Shown piece after piece: positions 1 to 5,776 of a stretch of DNA of 6,437 nt. How positions within the stretch are numbered: the stretch's first letter is position 1; the number at the start of each line of letters is the position of its first letter. This DNA comes from Oscillospiraceae bacterium (GTDB taxonomy: Bacteria; Bacillota; Clostridia; Oscillospirales; Ruminococcaceae). The DNA is taken from NCBI GenBank assembly GCA_016296165.1, contig JAEDJV010000139.1, positions 1 to 6,437 of the forward strand, in the 5' to 3' direction. The position numbers and the translations under genes are program-made. The notes under the pieces were generated by a model. That model searched no databases, was not told the DNA's origin, and saw only the letters and a list, made by a program, of their open reading frames with translations.

Positions 1-1
1 A

Positions 2-268
2 AGGGACACATACGCGATATACCGTGAGATGCCCGGAGGAGAAGGATTTGCTGATCTGGTGTTCGTACCGCTAAAAGGCAACAGCAATCCTGCAATGATA
101 GTTGAACTGAAGTGTGATAAAGATGCGGATACGGCGATTGATCAGATAAAAAAGAGAAAGTATGCGGAGAGTCTGAAGGACTATAAAGGAAATGTTCTGC
201 TTGTGGGAATCAGTTATGACAGAAAGAGCAAGGAGCATGAGTGCAGGTTTGAGATGGATGAGGTTTGA
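2..268 (+). CDS. PD-(D/E)XK nuclease-domain protein, C-terminal fragment (DUF1703-like)
   Basis: The gene enters from the left edge already open; reading codons from base 2 gives 88 residues to the TGA at 266-268. The fragment carries a PD-(D/E)XK nuclease core: G-x-ADLVF with the metal-binding Asp at fragment residue 18, then IVELK with Glu35 and Lys37 as the E-x-K pair. After it come an AIDQIKKRKY helix and the hydrophobic VLLVGISYD strand followed by KEHEC. This order is what I know from the C-terminal DUF1703 domain of AAA-ATPase-like proteins common in gut Clostridia and Bacteroidetes. Their N-terminal ATPase part would lie outside the window. The ATG at 29 is internal, since strong family sequence precedes it. 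The cellular role of the family is poorly established; a link to mobile elements or DNA processing is only inferred. The next reading frame starts 11 nt before its stop. Confidence 0.8.
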   Translation, partial: RDTYAIYREMPGGEGFADLVFVPLKGNSNPAMIVELKCDKDADTAIDQIKKRKYAESLKDYKGNVLLVGISYDRKSKEHECRFEMDEV

Positions 269-370
269 GGATCCTGATGTTATTCTTGAATATTTTCTCA
301 TTACAGGAATAGTAATTCTTTTTTTCTTTGTATAAGACTTTGCGTCTATATTATTCATCTGAAACTTGAT
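258..370 (+). other. Out-of-frame N-terminal membrane anchor of the sensor kinase, with T7 slippery site
   Basis: A short frame opens at ATG 258 and runs to TAA 333-335. It encodes MRFEDPD followed by a very hydrophobic stretch (VILEYFLITGIVILFF). At 320-326 the bases T TTT TTC are in phase with this frame as an X XXY YYZ heptamer, inside a T7 run (319-325). A one-base backward shift there, or one extra T, moves reading into the frame of the kinase. It then continues without a stop as LCIRLCVYIIHLKLD into Met371. The joined product would be about 317 residues with one membrane helix, as expected for small HAMP-less sensor kinases. No ribosome binding site at good spacing is seen before 258, so coupling to the upstream stop (11 nt overlap) would be needed. 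Mutation, sequencing error, phase variation and programmed frameshifting all remain possible. Confidence 0.6.
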
Positions 371-1210
371 ATGAAGAATATTCAGGAGGAACTCAGGCTG
401 ACGCGAAATTCCGAATATAACCGTCAGCTTACAGTGGATCTGACAGATGATAATTTATGCAGTATGGCTGCGGAGATAAACCGCAATCTTGATTATCAGA
501 AGAAACTCAGGAAAAAAAGTGAAGAGGCAGAATTAAGTCTTAAGCGGTCAGTATCTGATATCGCCCATGATCTGAGAACGCCGCTGACAGTAATAAGCGG
601 AAATCTTCAGATGTTGAAAAATGAACCGTCCCTCTCATCTGCAGCGAGAGAATACATACGAATAAGTGAGGAAAAATGCACTGTTATAAAAATGATGGCT
701 GATGATTTCTTTCAGCTGTCAGTACTTGAAAGTGACTATACATCAGCTGATATCAGAGTAATCGATATTACAAATGAGCTTATGCAGTTTATTGCAGACA
801 ACGAATCTGTTATTCGTACAAACGGACTTTCACCTGATATTGTTTTTCCTGAGAAAAGTGTTTTTGCTGCAGCTGATCCTGTACTGCTGTCAAGAATTTT
901 TGGAAATCTTCTCAATAACGTAATAAAATACGCAGCTGGCAGTTTTAAAATAGTTTTATCAGAGGATACAGATGCGGTTTCAGTAACTTTTATAAATAAT
1001 GTATCTGATAGCCAATCAATAGATACCAGTCAGCTTTTCAACCGTACTTATCGTGCAGACAAATCCCGAAACAGCAGCGGTGCCGGAATAGGACTTTATA
1101 TTGTAAAGCTTCTCGCACACAAACAGGGCTCAGAAGTGTTTGCTAATCTGGAGAACAATGAACTGTATATAGGTATAAGATTAAATAAACAGAACAAAGA
1201 GGCGGTTTAA
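371..1210 (+). CDS. Sensor histidine kinase (HAMP-less, CprK/lantibiotic-sensor-like), catalytic part
   Basis: This is the phosphotransfer and ATPase part of a two-component sensor. Positions use Met371 as residue 1. A charged linker (about 1-55) leads to the H-box SDIAHDLRTPLT with the phospho-accepting His66. The N-box GNLLNNVIKYA follows, with Asn183 as the likely Mg-ATP ligand, then an F-box LFNRTYRADKSR (222-233) and the G2 box GAGIGLYIVK (237-246). A classic G1 DxGxG is absent; the sequence has FINN there, as in many short kinases of this group. No membrane helix lies downstream of 371, and ATG 371 has no Shine-Dalgarno sequence, so 371 is probably not the true start. The missing anchor is found in another frame just upstream. 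The family normally phosphorylates an OmpR-type regulator encoded next to it, and none is present here. It probably senses a cell-envelope antimicrobial and controls the following ABC operon, judged from context. Confidence 0.85.
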   Translation: MKNIQEELRLTRNSEYNRQLTVDLTDDNLCSMAAEINRNLDYQKKLRKKSEEAELSLKRSVSDIAHDLRTPLTVISGNLQMLKNEPSLSSAAREYIRISEEKCTVIKMMADDFFQLSVLESDYTSADIRVIDITNELMQFIADNESVIRTNGLSPDIVFPEKSVFAAADPVLLSRIFGNLLNNVIKYAAGSFKIVLSEDTDAVSVTFINNVSDSQSIDTSQLFNRTYRADKSRNSSGAGIGLYIVKLLAHKQGSEVFANLENNELYIGIRLNKQNKEAV

Positions 1211-1223
1211 GACCGTCTTTTTT
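1196..1223 (+). terminator. Rho-independent terminator after the sensor kinase
   Basis: AGGCGGT (1200-1206) pairs with ACCGTCT (1212-1218) around a 5-nt loop, with one G-T wobble. The stem is extended by A/T pairs on both sides and followed by a T run (1218-1223). The kinase stop codon TAA (1208-1210) straddles the loop. This separates the kinase transcript from the ABC operon. Confidence 0.75.
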
Positions 1224-1246
1224 ATTTTAGTAATTTTTTTTGAAAA

Positions 1247-1278
1247 TTAAGAAATTCTTTATACTTTGATTTTATAAT
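1247..1278 (+). promoter_or_regulatory. Candidate regulated promoter of the ABC/peptidase operon
   Basis: A perfect -10 box TATAAT lies at 1273-1278, 38 nt before the ATPase start. No good -35 box exists at 16-18 nt spacing. The -35 position is instead covered by an imperfect inverted repeat, TTAAGAA (1247-1253), A, TTCTTTA (1255-1261), with 6 of 7 positions matching. A -10 box with a dyad replacing the -35 box suits an activator-dependent promoter, such as one bound by an OmpR-family regulator; that reading is inferred. An alternative TTGAAA (1240-1245) with TATACT (1260-1265) has only a 14-bp spacer and is less likely. Confidence 0.5.
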
Positions 1279-1315
1279 GGTTATATAACGAAAACTGTGA
1301 AAGGAAGACTTTAAA

Positions 1316-2275
1316 ATGGAAGAAATACTTATTGATGTAAAAAATCTTGATAAACAGTATATTAAACATAAGGCTGTAAATAACGTATCATTTCAGATTA
1401 GAAAAGGTATGATATGCGGACTTGTCGGACCAAATGGTGCAGGTAAGACCACTATTATGAAAATCATGGGCGGACTTGTAATTCTTACAGGCGGGACAAT
1501 TTCAATTTACGGTAACAGTGATGAAAAATCACTTTCCAAAGCAAGAAGCCGTATGAGTTTTATTGTCGAGATTCCGTATGCAAAGGAAAAAATGACAGCA
1601 TATGAAAACCTTGAGATTCAGCGAATTCAAAAAGGGATACCGGATAAAAATCGTATCAACGAAGTTCTTGAGCTTGTTAATCTTACTGATACAGGCAAGA
1701 AACCTGTTCAGAATTTTTCTCTTGGTATGAGACAGCGTCTCGGTATTGCAACAGCACTGCTTTCCAAACCTGAAATCATGGTTCTTGATGAACCGATAAA
1801 CGGGCTTGATCCGGAAGGAATTGTTGAGATACGTAAACTGTTATTAAAACTTAATCGTGAGGAAGAAATAACTATGATAATTTCATCACATATATTAAGT
1901 GAGCTGTCGCTTCTCTGTACTGATTATATTTTTATAAATCATGGTGAAATAATTCAGACTGTTTCAGCGTCTGAGTTAAGTAAAATATGCAGTGAATATT
2001 ATCATATAGATACTGATAATAACAGTCTTGCTGCGGCAGTTCTTGAGAACAGGCTCGGATATAATCATTTTGACATTGATAAGGACGGAAGTATAAAATT
2101 GTACGAAGGACTTGATAATATAAAAAATATTTCAAAGACCCTGTTTGAAAGCGGAGTTATACCGGTCAGACTTGGAATACATGAAGCTAATCTTGAACAG
2201 TATTATATGAATCTGGTAGGTGGGAAAAATGAAGAATCTGATAAAAACACTAAATTATCAAACAAGAAGAGATAA
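1316..2275 (+). CDS. ABC transporter ATP-binding protein, LanF/CprA/BcrA-like
   Basis: This 319-residue cytoplasmic ATPase would drive the two permeases that follow. Visible motifs in order are Walker A GPNGAGKT (38-45), Glu85 in IVEIP where most ABC proteins have the Q-loop Gln, signature SLGMRQR (135-141), Walker B IMVLDEP (154-160), D-loop GLDP (163-166) and H-loop His192 in IISSH. All catalytic motifs are intact. A Glu in the Q-loop (an E-loop) is known from LanF proteins of lantibiotic immunity, so export or expulsion of a peptide antibiotic from the membrane is the best guess. The C-terminal domain (about 215-319) matches the accessory region of BcrA/LanF proteins. AAGGA at 1301-1305 is a well-placed ribosome binding site. 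Its last 47 nt overlap the next gene in another frame, giving a Lys/Asn/Ser-rich tail. The substrate cannot be read from sequence. Confidence 0.92.
   Translation: MEEILIDVKNLDKQYIKHKAVNNVSFQIRKGMICGLVGPNGAGKTTIMKIMGGLVILTGGTISIYGNSDEKSLSKARSRMSFIVEIPYAKEKMTAYENLEIQRIQKGIPDKNRINEVLELVNLTDTGKKPVQNFSLGMRQRLGIATALLSKPEIMVLDEPINGLDPEGIVEIRKLLLKLNREEEITMIISSHILSELSLLCTDYIFINHGEIIQTVSASELSKICSEYYHIDTDNNSLAAAVLENRLGYNHFDIDKDGSIKLYEGLDNIKNISKTLFESGVIPVRLGIHEANLEQYYMNLVGGKNEESDKNTKLSNKKR
2218..2223 (+). promoter_or_regulatory. Ribosome binding site that sets the first permease start at 2229
   Basis: AGGTGG lies 5 nt before ATG 2229, within the end of the ATPase gene. An in-frame GTG at 2220 overlaps this site and is therefore unlikely to be the start. 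Confidence 0.6.
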
Positions 2276-3029
2276 TATTACTTATTACGCTTATATTGCC
2301 GCTTTAGCAGGTTTGCTTTTGGGCTGCTATACAGAAGACGGTATTATTCTGAATCTCACCGGATCTGAATATTTTATACAGACAGCGGGTGGATGCGGAT
2401 GTATATCAATAATTTTTTATTTTTCAATTATAATTACCCGGATCTGTGGATGGGATTATTCTGATAAAACGATAAACTTTCAGATCCTTGGCGGACACAG
2501 CAGAAATAATGTTTTCTGGAGCAGAATATGGGTGAGTTTTATCAGAAGTGTCCCTGTGGGTATTGTTCTGTATATTTTTCCGCCGGTTTTTCTTACTTTG
2601 AAAAACGGCTGGGGAATAAATGCTGATATATACGGAATTATATTTCGCTGTTTCCTGGCGTTTTTAATTATACTGAGAATATACAGTGAATGTGTGCTTT
2701 TTACGTTTTTAACAAAAAGCTGTTATACTGGACTAGCAATAAGTGGCATGTCTCTTTTTCTGAGTAATCAGATTGTTTCATTTATAACAATGATGAAGGA
2801 ACATGCAGAGTTAAGTAAACTGGGCATTATTTCTTCCATGAGCAATCTGTTTGAGGTTATGAATTTTCATGATTATGATTTTCAGTATATAAATGGTGTT
2901 GATGAAAGAATTTATAATTCAGAAATAGATTCCGGATATGCAGCACTTACTATAACAGTATCAGTTTTAATCTGTATAGTTTCCATATTTTTTAGCTGGT
3001 GTAATTTTAAGAAGACTGATATGAAGTGA
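2229..3029 (+). CDS. ABC-2 type permease, LanE/LanG-like (first subunit)
   Basis: This 266-residue integral membrane protein has about six hydrophobic helices, at roughly residues 19-34, 54-73, 100-123, 135-160, 165-187 and 236-258. Between helices 2 and 3 is a cytoplasmic motif, C73-G-x-D-x-x-D-K-T-x-N-x-x-I, then G89-H-x-R-x-x-V. This motif typifies ABC-2 permeases of bacteriocin-immunity transporters and is probably the coupling region that contacts the ATPase. The same motif recurs in the next gene, so the two are paralogues and likely pair as a heterodimer. ATG 2229 was chosen because AGGTGG lies 5 nt upstream. The gene begins inside the ATPase gene (47-nt overlap), which suggests tight translational coupling. 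Its length matches the usual 240-270 residues for LanE/LanG. The family is clear; the substrate is inferred from context only. Confidence 0.85.
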   Translation: MKNLIKTLNYQTRRDNITYYAYIAALAGLLLGCYTEDGIILNLTGSEYFIQTAGGCGCISIIFYFSIIITRICGWDYSDKTINFQILGGHSRNNVFWSRIWVSFIRSVPVGIVLYIFPPVFLTLKNGWGINADIYGIIFRCFLAFLIILRIYSECVLFTFLTKSCYTGLAISGMSLFLSNQIVSFITMMKEHAELSKLGIISSMSNLFEVMNFHDYDFQYINGVDERIYNSEIDSGYAALTITVSVLICIVSIFFSWCNFKKTDMK

Positions 3030-3038
3030 GGAAGAAAA

Positions 3039-3818
3039 ATGAAAAATATAATAAAATCAGAGTTTCTGAAATTAAGAAAAGACAGGTTTTGTAGTATATT
3101 ATTCCTTGTCTTTCTTATTGTCGGTGCATGGACAGTAAGTTCATCTATGGGAATATCACCGGATGGGAAAAAATATGCTGGTGATAATGCTGTGACGGCA
3201 CTCGCTTTGGTTCCTTTTATAATACAGTTTTTTTTGTGTGCATTTGTTCCGCATGCATGTGGAGCTGATTTTAAGGACAAGACGTATAATTATGAAATAA
3301 TGTCAGGTCATACAAGAGCAGAAGTCTATTTTGGAAAGGTTATTGCGGTTATTATTACCGGAACATTGATAAGTATTGTTTTATTTGCTGCCTGTATCGG
3401 AGTTTCAGCAATAGGTACTGATGGCTGGGGTGATTCGGTGCAGCTTTCGGATATATTAATGAAAATTTTTATTATGATGTTTTGCTTTATCCGTATTATA
3501 TGTGTATATATTTTCCTGACATACATAATTAAAAACATGTATGCAGTAGTGATTATCGGATTTGTTTTCAGCATATTGTTTAATGTGTATGCAGAAGTAA
3601 CTTCCAGAAGTAAGTATATTCTGGGGATAATTAATTTAAAAGCAGTTAATACCTTTGATGCCTGGTGTACTTTTACTGTTAAAGGGGATAAATACAGTAC
3701 TTTTGATTTGTCGATATCATCAGAACTGGCCACAGGCACAATTATTTATTCGCTGATTGCCGGATGTCTGGTTCTGCTTTTGGGTTATGCATTTTTCAGG
3801 CATGATGACATGAACTAA
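3039..3818 (+). CDS. ABC-2 type permease, LanG/LanE-like (second subunit)
   Basis: This 259-residue membrane protein starts with the basic amphipathic MKNIIKSEFLKLRKDR, a common N-terminus of ABC-2 permeases. About six helices follow, starting with residues 17-34 and 53-73. It repeats the first permease's motif: C74-G-x-D-x-x-D-K-T-x-N-x-x-I, then G90-H-x-R-x-x-V, at nearly the same residue numbers. It should form the membrane channel with the preceding subunit, energised by the ATPase encoded at 1316. The start is 9 nt after the previous stop, and a GAGGAAG ribosome binding site overlaps that stop, so the genes are in one operon. The C-terminus (FFRHDDMN) is a short cytoplasmic tail resembling the FKKTDMK end of its partner, another sign of common origin. 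A non-lantibiotic substrate cannot be excluded. Confidence 0.86.
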   Translation: MKNIIKSEFLKLRKDRFCSILFLVFLIVGAWTVSSSMGISPDGKKYAGDNAVTALALVPFIIQFFLCAFVPHACGADFKDKTYNYEIMSGHTRAEVYFGKVIAVIITGTLISIVLFAACIGVSAIGTDGWGDSVQLSDILMKIFIMMFCFIRIICVYIFLTYIIKNMYAVVIIGFVFSILFNVYAEVTSRSKYILGIINLKAVNTFDAWCTFTVKGDKYSTFDLSISSELATGTIIYSLIAGCLVLLLGYAFFRHDDMN

Positions 3819-3823
3819 GGAGG
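3817..3823 (+). promoter_or_regulatory. Consensus ribosome binding site that sets the TTG start of the S41 peptidase
   Basis: AAGGAGG, a full anti-16S match, overlaps the stop of the second permease and lies 8 nt before TTG 3832. The upstream in-frame GTG 3823 overlaps the site itself and cannot use it, so TTG 3832 is preferred. Confidence 0.8.
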
Positions 3824-3831
3824 TGCGAAAA

Positions 3832-5481
3832 TTGAAAAGTATTGATTTTAGTTTATCTGTTGTACTCGCTTTTTTGTCTGCAGTACTGTTTATGTTTTCC
3901 TATTCGGCAGAGAAGTATATTACACGAATGTGGAATCTTGCTTATTTGTTTCCTGCTGTGGTGGTAATTATTGCTTCAGCGTTTACAGGATACGAAACAT
4001 GTCTGATTCCGGTATATGCAGGCTCAGCACTGCTTATAGCCGGATTTGTAAAAGAAAGCGGAAAAGTAAGAAGAACTGTAAGTATTGTATCCGGTGCGTT
4101 TGCTGTTATTACAATACCTTTATGTATGAATTCCGTAACCTACAGAAGTTATGATTATGCCGAAGATTTTAAGAGTGGTATGGAATATATTGAAAAGCAT
4201 TACGTTCTTTCAGATTACAAGAATATTGATTTTGATGCACTGTATGATGAGTTTTTACCAAAGTTTGAGAAAGTGAACAGAAGTCAGGATGAGGTTGAAA
4301 ATCTTGCATTATGGACTGAGTTTTGTGCGCGTTTCAATGACGGCCACGTTGGTTATTATCACAGGACAAGGTCTGAAACGCTGTTACCTGAAATGTATGA
4401 CAGATATCTTGGAAATGATTATGGATTTTCACCTATGACACTCTCAGATGGTAGAACAGTAGCTGTCAATGTGGGAAAAGATAGTGAGGCATACAACGCA
4501 GGAATACGAAACGGAACAGTTATCACCGGATGGGACGGAGTTCCTCCGGATAAAATCAGTGATGAAAATATGAAGTATATTACATTTACAGATAAGGAAA
4601 CAAGAGAATTCTATCGTACTTTATTCTGTGGCGGAACAGGCGGTGAAAGTATTACCGTTGGTTTTTACGATGAAAACAACAATGAACAAACCGTTGTCCT
4701 TAATAAAAGAGGTCCGTATTACAGCGGCAGATTGAAAGGCACTCTTGACGCTGTATGCAGCGGTATGAAAACCGGACATATGATGTGGGAAGATATTGAT
4801 GAAAAAACGTCAGTTTTTCGTATTAAGTTTATGGAAGCGGATGGTGCTGCAATGCACAGTGGCGAGTTTAAAAAACTGGAGAGTAGTTTTAGAGAAAAAA
4901 TTATAGAAATGAAACGTGATGGCAGAGATCATATTATTATCGATCTAAGAGATAATGCCGGCGGGGATTCCAGAATGGTAAAAGCAATGGTCTCCGTTTT
5001 TGCTCCGGCTTCTGAAGAAATATACTACTGCAGTGATCCGAAGTGGGATAATAAATCAGCGTCATATGTCAGGAACCCGGAGGGAAAGTATGAAGTAAAT
5101 AACGATAACTATATTACTGGAAAGGGGCTGTGGGACGGAAAGTTAACAATTCTGATAAACAGTTACAGCGCCAGTGCGGCGGATCATTTTGTTTATGTGA
5201 TGAGAAAGCTTGACAATGTAAAAGTTGTCGGATTTACAAAACCTTGCGGATCAGCACAGGGTGTAGGAGAAACAACGTTTGAAAATGGATATTGTCTCAG
5301 TTTTTCCGGTTCGCTTGTACTTGATGAACTTGGTGAAGTATTTATTGATTCAGATGTAAAACAGATAAACAAAAATGATATTGATATTCTTGTTCCTTTT
5401 GATGAAGAAGCAGTAAAGGCGATTTTTGATGACGGTGTTGACTATCTTCTTAAAAAGGTACTGTTTGGTCCTGTTATCTAA
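3832..5481 (+). CDS. Membrane-anchored S41 family serine peptidase with PDZ-like region (NSR/tricorn-core type)
   Basis: The protein has 549 residues from TTG 3832. Four hydrophobic segments (about 8-25, 36-52, 56-72, 83-99) come first. The most basic loop (KESGKVRR, 74-81) would be cytoplasmic, which places the rest outside the cell. The outer part has a helical cap, a DGHV motif with His172, a PDZ-like stretch from about 210 (SEAYNAGIRNG), and an S41 core. The core has IIDLRDNAGG (369-378) and SYSASAADHF with the likely nucleophile Ser448. The Ctp-type catalytic Lys position seems to hold Cys472 (TKPCGSAQ), with a Lys two residues earlier. A Ser/His mechanism as in tricorn or NSR, using His172, is therefore more likely. 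NSR is a membrane-bound S41 protease that cleaves nisin and is encoded with an ABC pump. Here the gene is last in the ABC operon, so peptide-antibiotic degradation is the working inference; envelope-protein processing is the alternative. Confidence 0.85.
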   Translation: MKSIDFSLSVVLAFLSAVLFMFSYSAEKYITRMWNLAYLFPAVVVIIASAFTGYETCLIPVYAGSALLIAGFVKESGKVRRTVSIVSGAFAVITIPLCMNSVTYRSYDYAEDFKSGMEYIEKHYVLSDYKNIDFDALYDEFLPKFEKVNRSQDEVENLALWTEFCARFNDGHVGYYHRTRSETLLPEMYDRYLGNDYGFSPMTLSDGRTVAVNVGKDSEAYNAGIRNGTVITGWDGVPPDKISDENMKYITFTDKETREFYRTLFCGGTGGESITVGFYDENNNEQTVVLNKRGPYYSGRLKGTLDAVCSGMKTGHMMWEDIDEKTSVFRIKFMEADGAAMHSGEFKKLESSFREKIIEMKRDGRDHIIIDLRDNAGGDSRMVKAMVSVFAPASEEIYYCSDPKWDNKSASYVRNPEGKYEVNNDNYITGKGLWDGKLTILINSYSASAADHFVYVMRKLDNVKVVGFTKPCGSAQGVGETTFENGYCLSFSGSLVLDELGEVFIDSDVKQINKNDIDILVPFDEEAVKAIFDDGVDYLLKKVLFGPVI

Positions 5482-5500
5482 AATAAAGATGGTAAAAACT

Positions 5501-5536
5501 AGAGGTACGTACTACTCCATACGTGCCTCTCATTTT
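5501..5536 (+). terminator. Hairpin terminator closing the ABC/peptidase operon
   Basis: AGAGGTACGTA (5501-5511) pairs with TACGTGCCTCT (5520-5530) over 11 bp with one G-T wobble, around an 8-nt loop. CATTTTATA follows. The T run is interrupted, but the stem is strong, lies 20 nt after the peptidase stop, and has an A-rich stretch just upstream. Confidence 0.75.
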
Positions 5537-5619
5537 ATATTCTAAAAAAATCGGTCTGGTATTTCATAGGCGAAAATTGGATGTGAATATTACCATTGTT
5601 TTTTATGCGTTTATGCAGG

Positions 5620-5648
5620 TTGACAGACATGAATAATGATGATAAAAT
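5620..5648 (+). promoter_or_regulatory. Near-consensus sigma-70 (SigA) promoter for the thioesterase
   Basis: TTGACA (5620-5625), a 17-bp spacer and TAAAAT (5643-5648) give a perfect -35 box and a -10 box with one mismatch. Transcription would begin near 5655, leaving a leader of about 120 nt before ATG 5777. The rest of the 5537-5776 spacer shows only the small ORF and hairpin listed separately. Confidence 0.75.
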
Positions 5649-5657
5649 AAGGTAATA

Positions 5658-5747
5658 ATGATGTGCTTAAATTACAGCAAAAACGTGAGGCGTTTTGGAA
5701 AATCCATGGCAGACAATATGGCAACTTGTGAAAACTTAGAGTATTGA
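5658..5747 (+). CDS. Possible 29-residue leader ORF upstream of the thioesterase
   Basis: Tandem ATGs at 5658 and 5661 open a frame that runs to TGA 5745-5747. It encodes MMCLNYSKNVRRFG and a Met/Asn/Glu-rich end. AAGG at 5649-5652 is a weak ribosome site, but the predicted transcription start (near 5655) would exclude it, so translation would be almost leaderless. It ends 29 nt before the thioesterase start. I do not recognise the peptide, and it may be chance. Confidence 0.2.
   Translation: MMCLNYSKNVRRFGKSMADNMATCENLEY
5680..5696 (+). other. Small hairpin in the thioesterase 5' leader
   Basis: AAAACG (5680-5685) and CGTTTT (5691-5696) form a perfect 6-bp inverted repeat around TGAGG. It could be a weak attenuator, since the right arm ends in TTTT, or chance in AT-rich DNA. 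No known riboswitch pattern is recognised around it. Confidence 0.3.
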
Positions 5748-5776
5748 AGAAATGTTGGAATAGTGAGGATTATTTT

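Noticed and set aside
71..358. 95-residue open frame on the - strand
   Set aside because: It lies opposite the nuclease domain and the kinase anchor, has no ribosome site, and shows no family signal, while the + strand shows clear nuclease motifs.
2912..3739. Two open frames on the - strand (122 and 137 residues)
   Set aside because: Both are shadows of the two permease genes; the + strand frames carry conserved motifs and good ribosome sites.
3823..3831. GTG 3823 as start of the S41 peptidase
   Set aside because: The codon overlaps the AAGGAGG ribosome site; TTG 3832 has ideal spacing.
3930..4154. 74-residue frame within the S41 gene
   Set aside because: It is a Cys/Arg/Tyr-rich out-of-frame shadow of the peptidase's membrane segments, with no ribosome site.
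5744..5776. TTG 5744 as start of the thioesterase
   Set aside because: It has no ribosome site, while ATG 5777 has GAGGA at good spacing and fits the family N-terminus.
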